From the NCBI GenBank assembly GCA_017860085.1, contig JAFNAJ010000276.1, positions 1 through 7,490 on the forward strand: DNA of 7,490 nt, written 5' to 3'. The DNA is from Acidobacteriota bacterium (GTDB taxonomy: Bacteria; Acidobacteriota; Vicinamibacteria; Vicinamibacterales; JAFNAJ01). The translations under genes were made by a program, and so were the position numbers. Under the pieces are notes generated by a model. It saw only the letters and a program-made list of their open reading frames with translations, searched no databases and was not told the DNA's origin. Shown here one piece after another: positions 6,642-7,490 of this stretch. Positions within the stretch are counted from its first letter, which is position 1. Each line of letters starts with the position of its first letter.

Positions 6642-6670
6642 TTGACAACGTGCGTTCGGGCGTTTAGTGT
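6642..6670 (+). promoter_or_regulatory. sigma-70-type promoter for hutU
   Basis: A perfect -35 TTGACA (6642-6647) is separated by exactly 17 bp from TAGTGT (6665-6670), a weaker -10. The transcript would start near 6677, about 23 nt before ATG 6700. The inverted repeat GTCA-TT-TGAC (6637-6646) overlaps the -35 box and could be an operator half-site pair. The presence of a promoter suggests that hutU can be transcribed independently of hutH. Confidence 0.55.
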
Positions 6671-6699
6671 TCTGACTTTCCTCGTTCCGGGGTCGCGTC

Positions 6700-7490
6700 A
6701 TGGCCATCATTCCTCCCGTCAATTCCTCCGCCAGGACCGTGACGGCGCCACGCGGTACACGCCTCACCTGCAAGGGCTGGCCGCAAGAGGCCGCCCTGCG
6801 GATGTTGATGAACAACCTCGACCCCAACGTCGCCGAGAAGCCCGACGAGCTCATCGTCTATGGCGGGTCGGGCAAGGCCGCCCGCAACTGGGAGTGCTTC
6901 GATGCCCTGACGCGCACGCTCCGCGAGCTCGAGCACGACGAGACCATGCTCGTGCAGTCGGGCAAGCCCGTGGGCGTGTTCCGGACGCATCCCTGGGCCC
7001 CGCGGGTCGTCATCGCCAACGCGCTGCTCGTGCCCGCCTGGGCGACGTGGGAGAACTTCCGCGACCTCGAGCAGAAGGGCCTCACGATGTACGGCCAGAT
7101 GACCGCGGGGTCGTGGATCTACATCGGCACGCAGGGCATCCTGCAGGGTACGTACGAAACGCTGGCCGAGCTGGCCCGGCGGCACTTCGGTGGCAGCCTC
7201 TCCGGGCGTCTCGTGGTGACGGCAGGACTCGGCGGGATGGGCGGCGCCCAGCCCCTCGCGGTGACGATGAACGACGGCGTGGCGCTGGTGGTGGAGGTCG
7301 ATCCCCATCGCATCACCCGTCGACTCGAGACGCGCTACGCCGACGAGACCACCGACAACCTCGACGATGCCATCTCGCGCGTGCAGCGGTACATGCGCGA
7401 CAAGGTGGCGCGATCGGTGGCGCTGCTCGGCAACGCGGCCGACGTGCTGCCGGCGCTCGTCGCCCGCGGGCTGACGCCCGATGTCGTCAC
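6700..7490 (+). CDS. hutU: urocanate hydratase (3' end outside window)
   Basis: HutU adds water to urocanate to give 4-imidazolone-5-propionate, the second step of histidine degradation, using tightly bound NAD+ as an electrophile. The first 263 residues are visible. Family blocks are APRGTRLTCKGW (16-27), LRMLMNNLDPNVAE (33-46), YGGSGKAARNWECFD (54-68), QSGKPVGVF (86-94), YGQMTAGSWIYIGTQGI (131-147) and the glycine-rich NAD-binding GLGGMGGAQP (176-185). The catalytic-domain cysteine and C-terminal half lie beyond the window. ATG 6700 is the only reasonable start: an in-frame TGA lies at 6673-6675 and no other start codon falls between. The ribosome site is weak (CGGGGT about 8 nt upstream). 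The gene follows hutH by 125 bp and has its own candidate promoter. Confidence 0.97.
   Translation, partial: MAIIPPVNSSARTVTAPRGTRLTCKGWPQEAALRMLMNNLDPNVAEKPDELIVYGGSGKAARNWECFDALTRTLRELEHDETMLVQSGKPVGVFRTHPWAPRVVIANALLVPAWATWENFRDLEQKGLTMYGQMTAGSWIYIGTQGILQGTYETLAELARRHFGGSLSGRLVVTAGLGGMGGAQPLAVTMNDGVALVVEVDPHRITRRLETRYADETTDNLDDAISRVQRYMRDKVARSVALLGNAADVLPALVARGLTPDVV

Noticed and set aside
6575..6699. Small RNA or tRNA gene in the hutH-hutU gap
   Set aside because: No cloverleaf or conserved tRNA elements are present; the gap is explained by repeats, a promoter and a short leader.

Overview
The window is high-GC bacterial chromosome (roughly two-thirds G+C by eye) with dense, ordinary metabolic genes. 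Monohaem cytochrome c lipoproteins, a zinc-ribbon/two-helix membrane protein beside an ABC-2 exporter, a hut pair and 7-bp intergenic repeats would fit an Acidobacteriota genome (Vicinamibacteria-like). That assignment is inference and needs a homology search. I see no phage, transposon, CRISPR or RNA gene.

Layout. (1) 1-969: two paralogous c-type cytochrome lipoprotein genes diverge from a 211-bp spacer; the left one (minus) runs off the window and the right one (plus) is complete. (2) 970-1100: a short convergent gap with a perfect palindrome, probably a two-way terminator. (3) 1101-4740, minus strand: a tight gene row in transcription order purA (adenylosuccinate synthetase), ABC ATPase, ABC-2 permease, and a small zinc-ribbon membrane protein. 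The junctions are a 4-nt overlap, an 8-nt overlap and a 6-nt gap. (4) 4741-5023: divergent spacer containing a heptanucleotide repeat array. (5) 5024-7490, plus strand: hutH (histidine ammonia-lyase, complete) and hutU (urocanate hydratase, cut by the window end), the first two steps of histidine degradation. They are separated by 125 bp holding a second, different 7-bp repeat array and a good sigma-70-type promoter.

The most notable point is that purA is broken as written. Its first 79 codons and its last 350 are in different frames, and the gap between conserved blocks is 17 nt shorter than the family expects, as if 17 nt were lost between two short direct repeats. Because purA is normally single-copy and important, this is either a sequencing or assembly error or a real recent lesion. 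No clearly undescribed system is present. The best leads after purA are the two 7-bp repeat arrays beside metabolic genes, the divergent cytochrome pair with a shared PSSHFA motif, and the zinc-ribbon protein tied to the ABC exporter.
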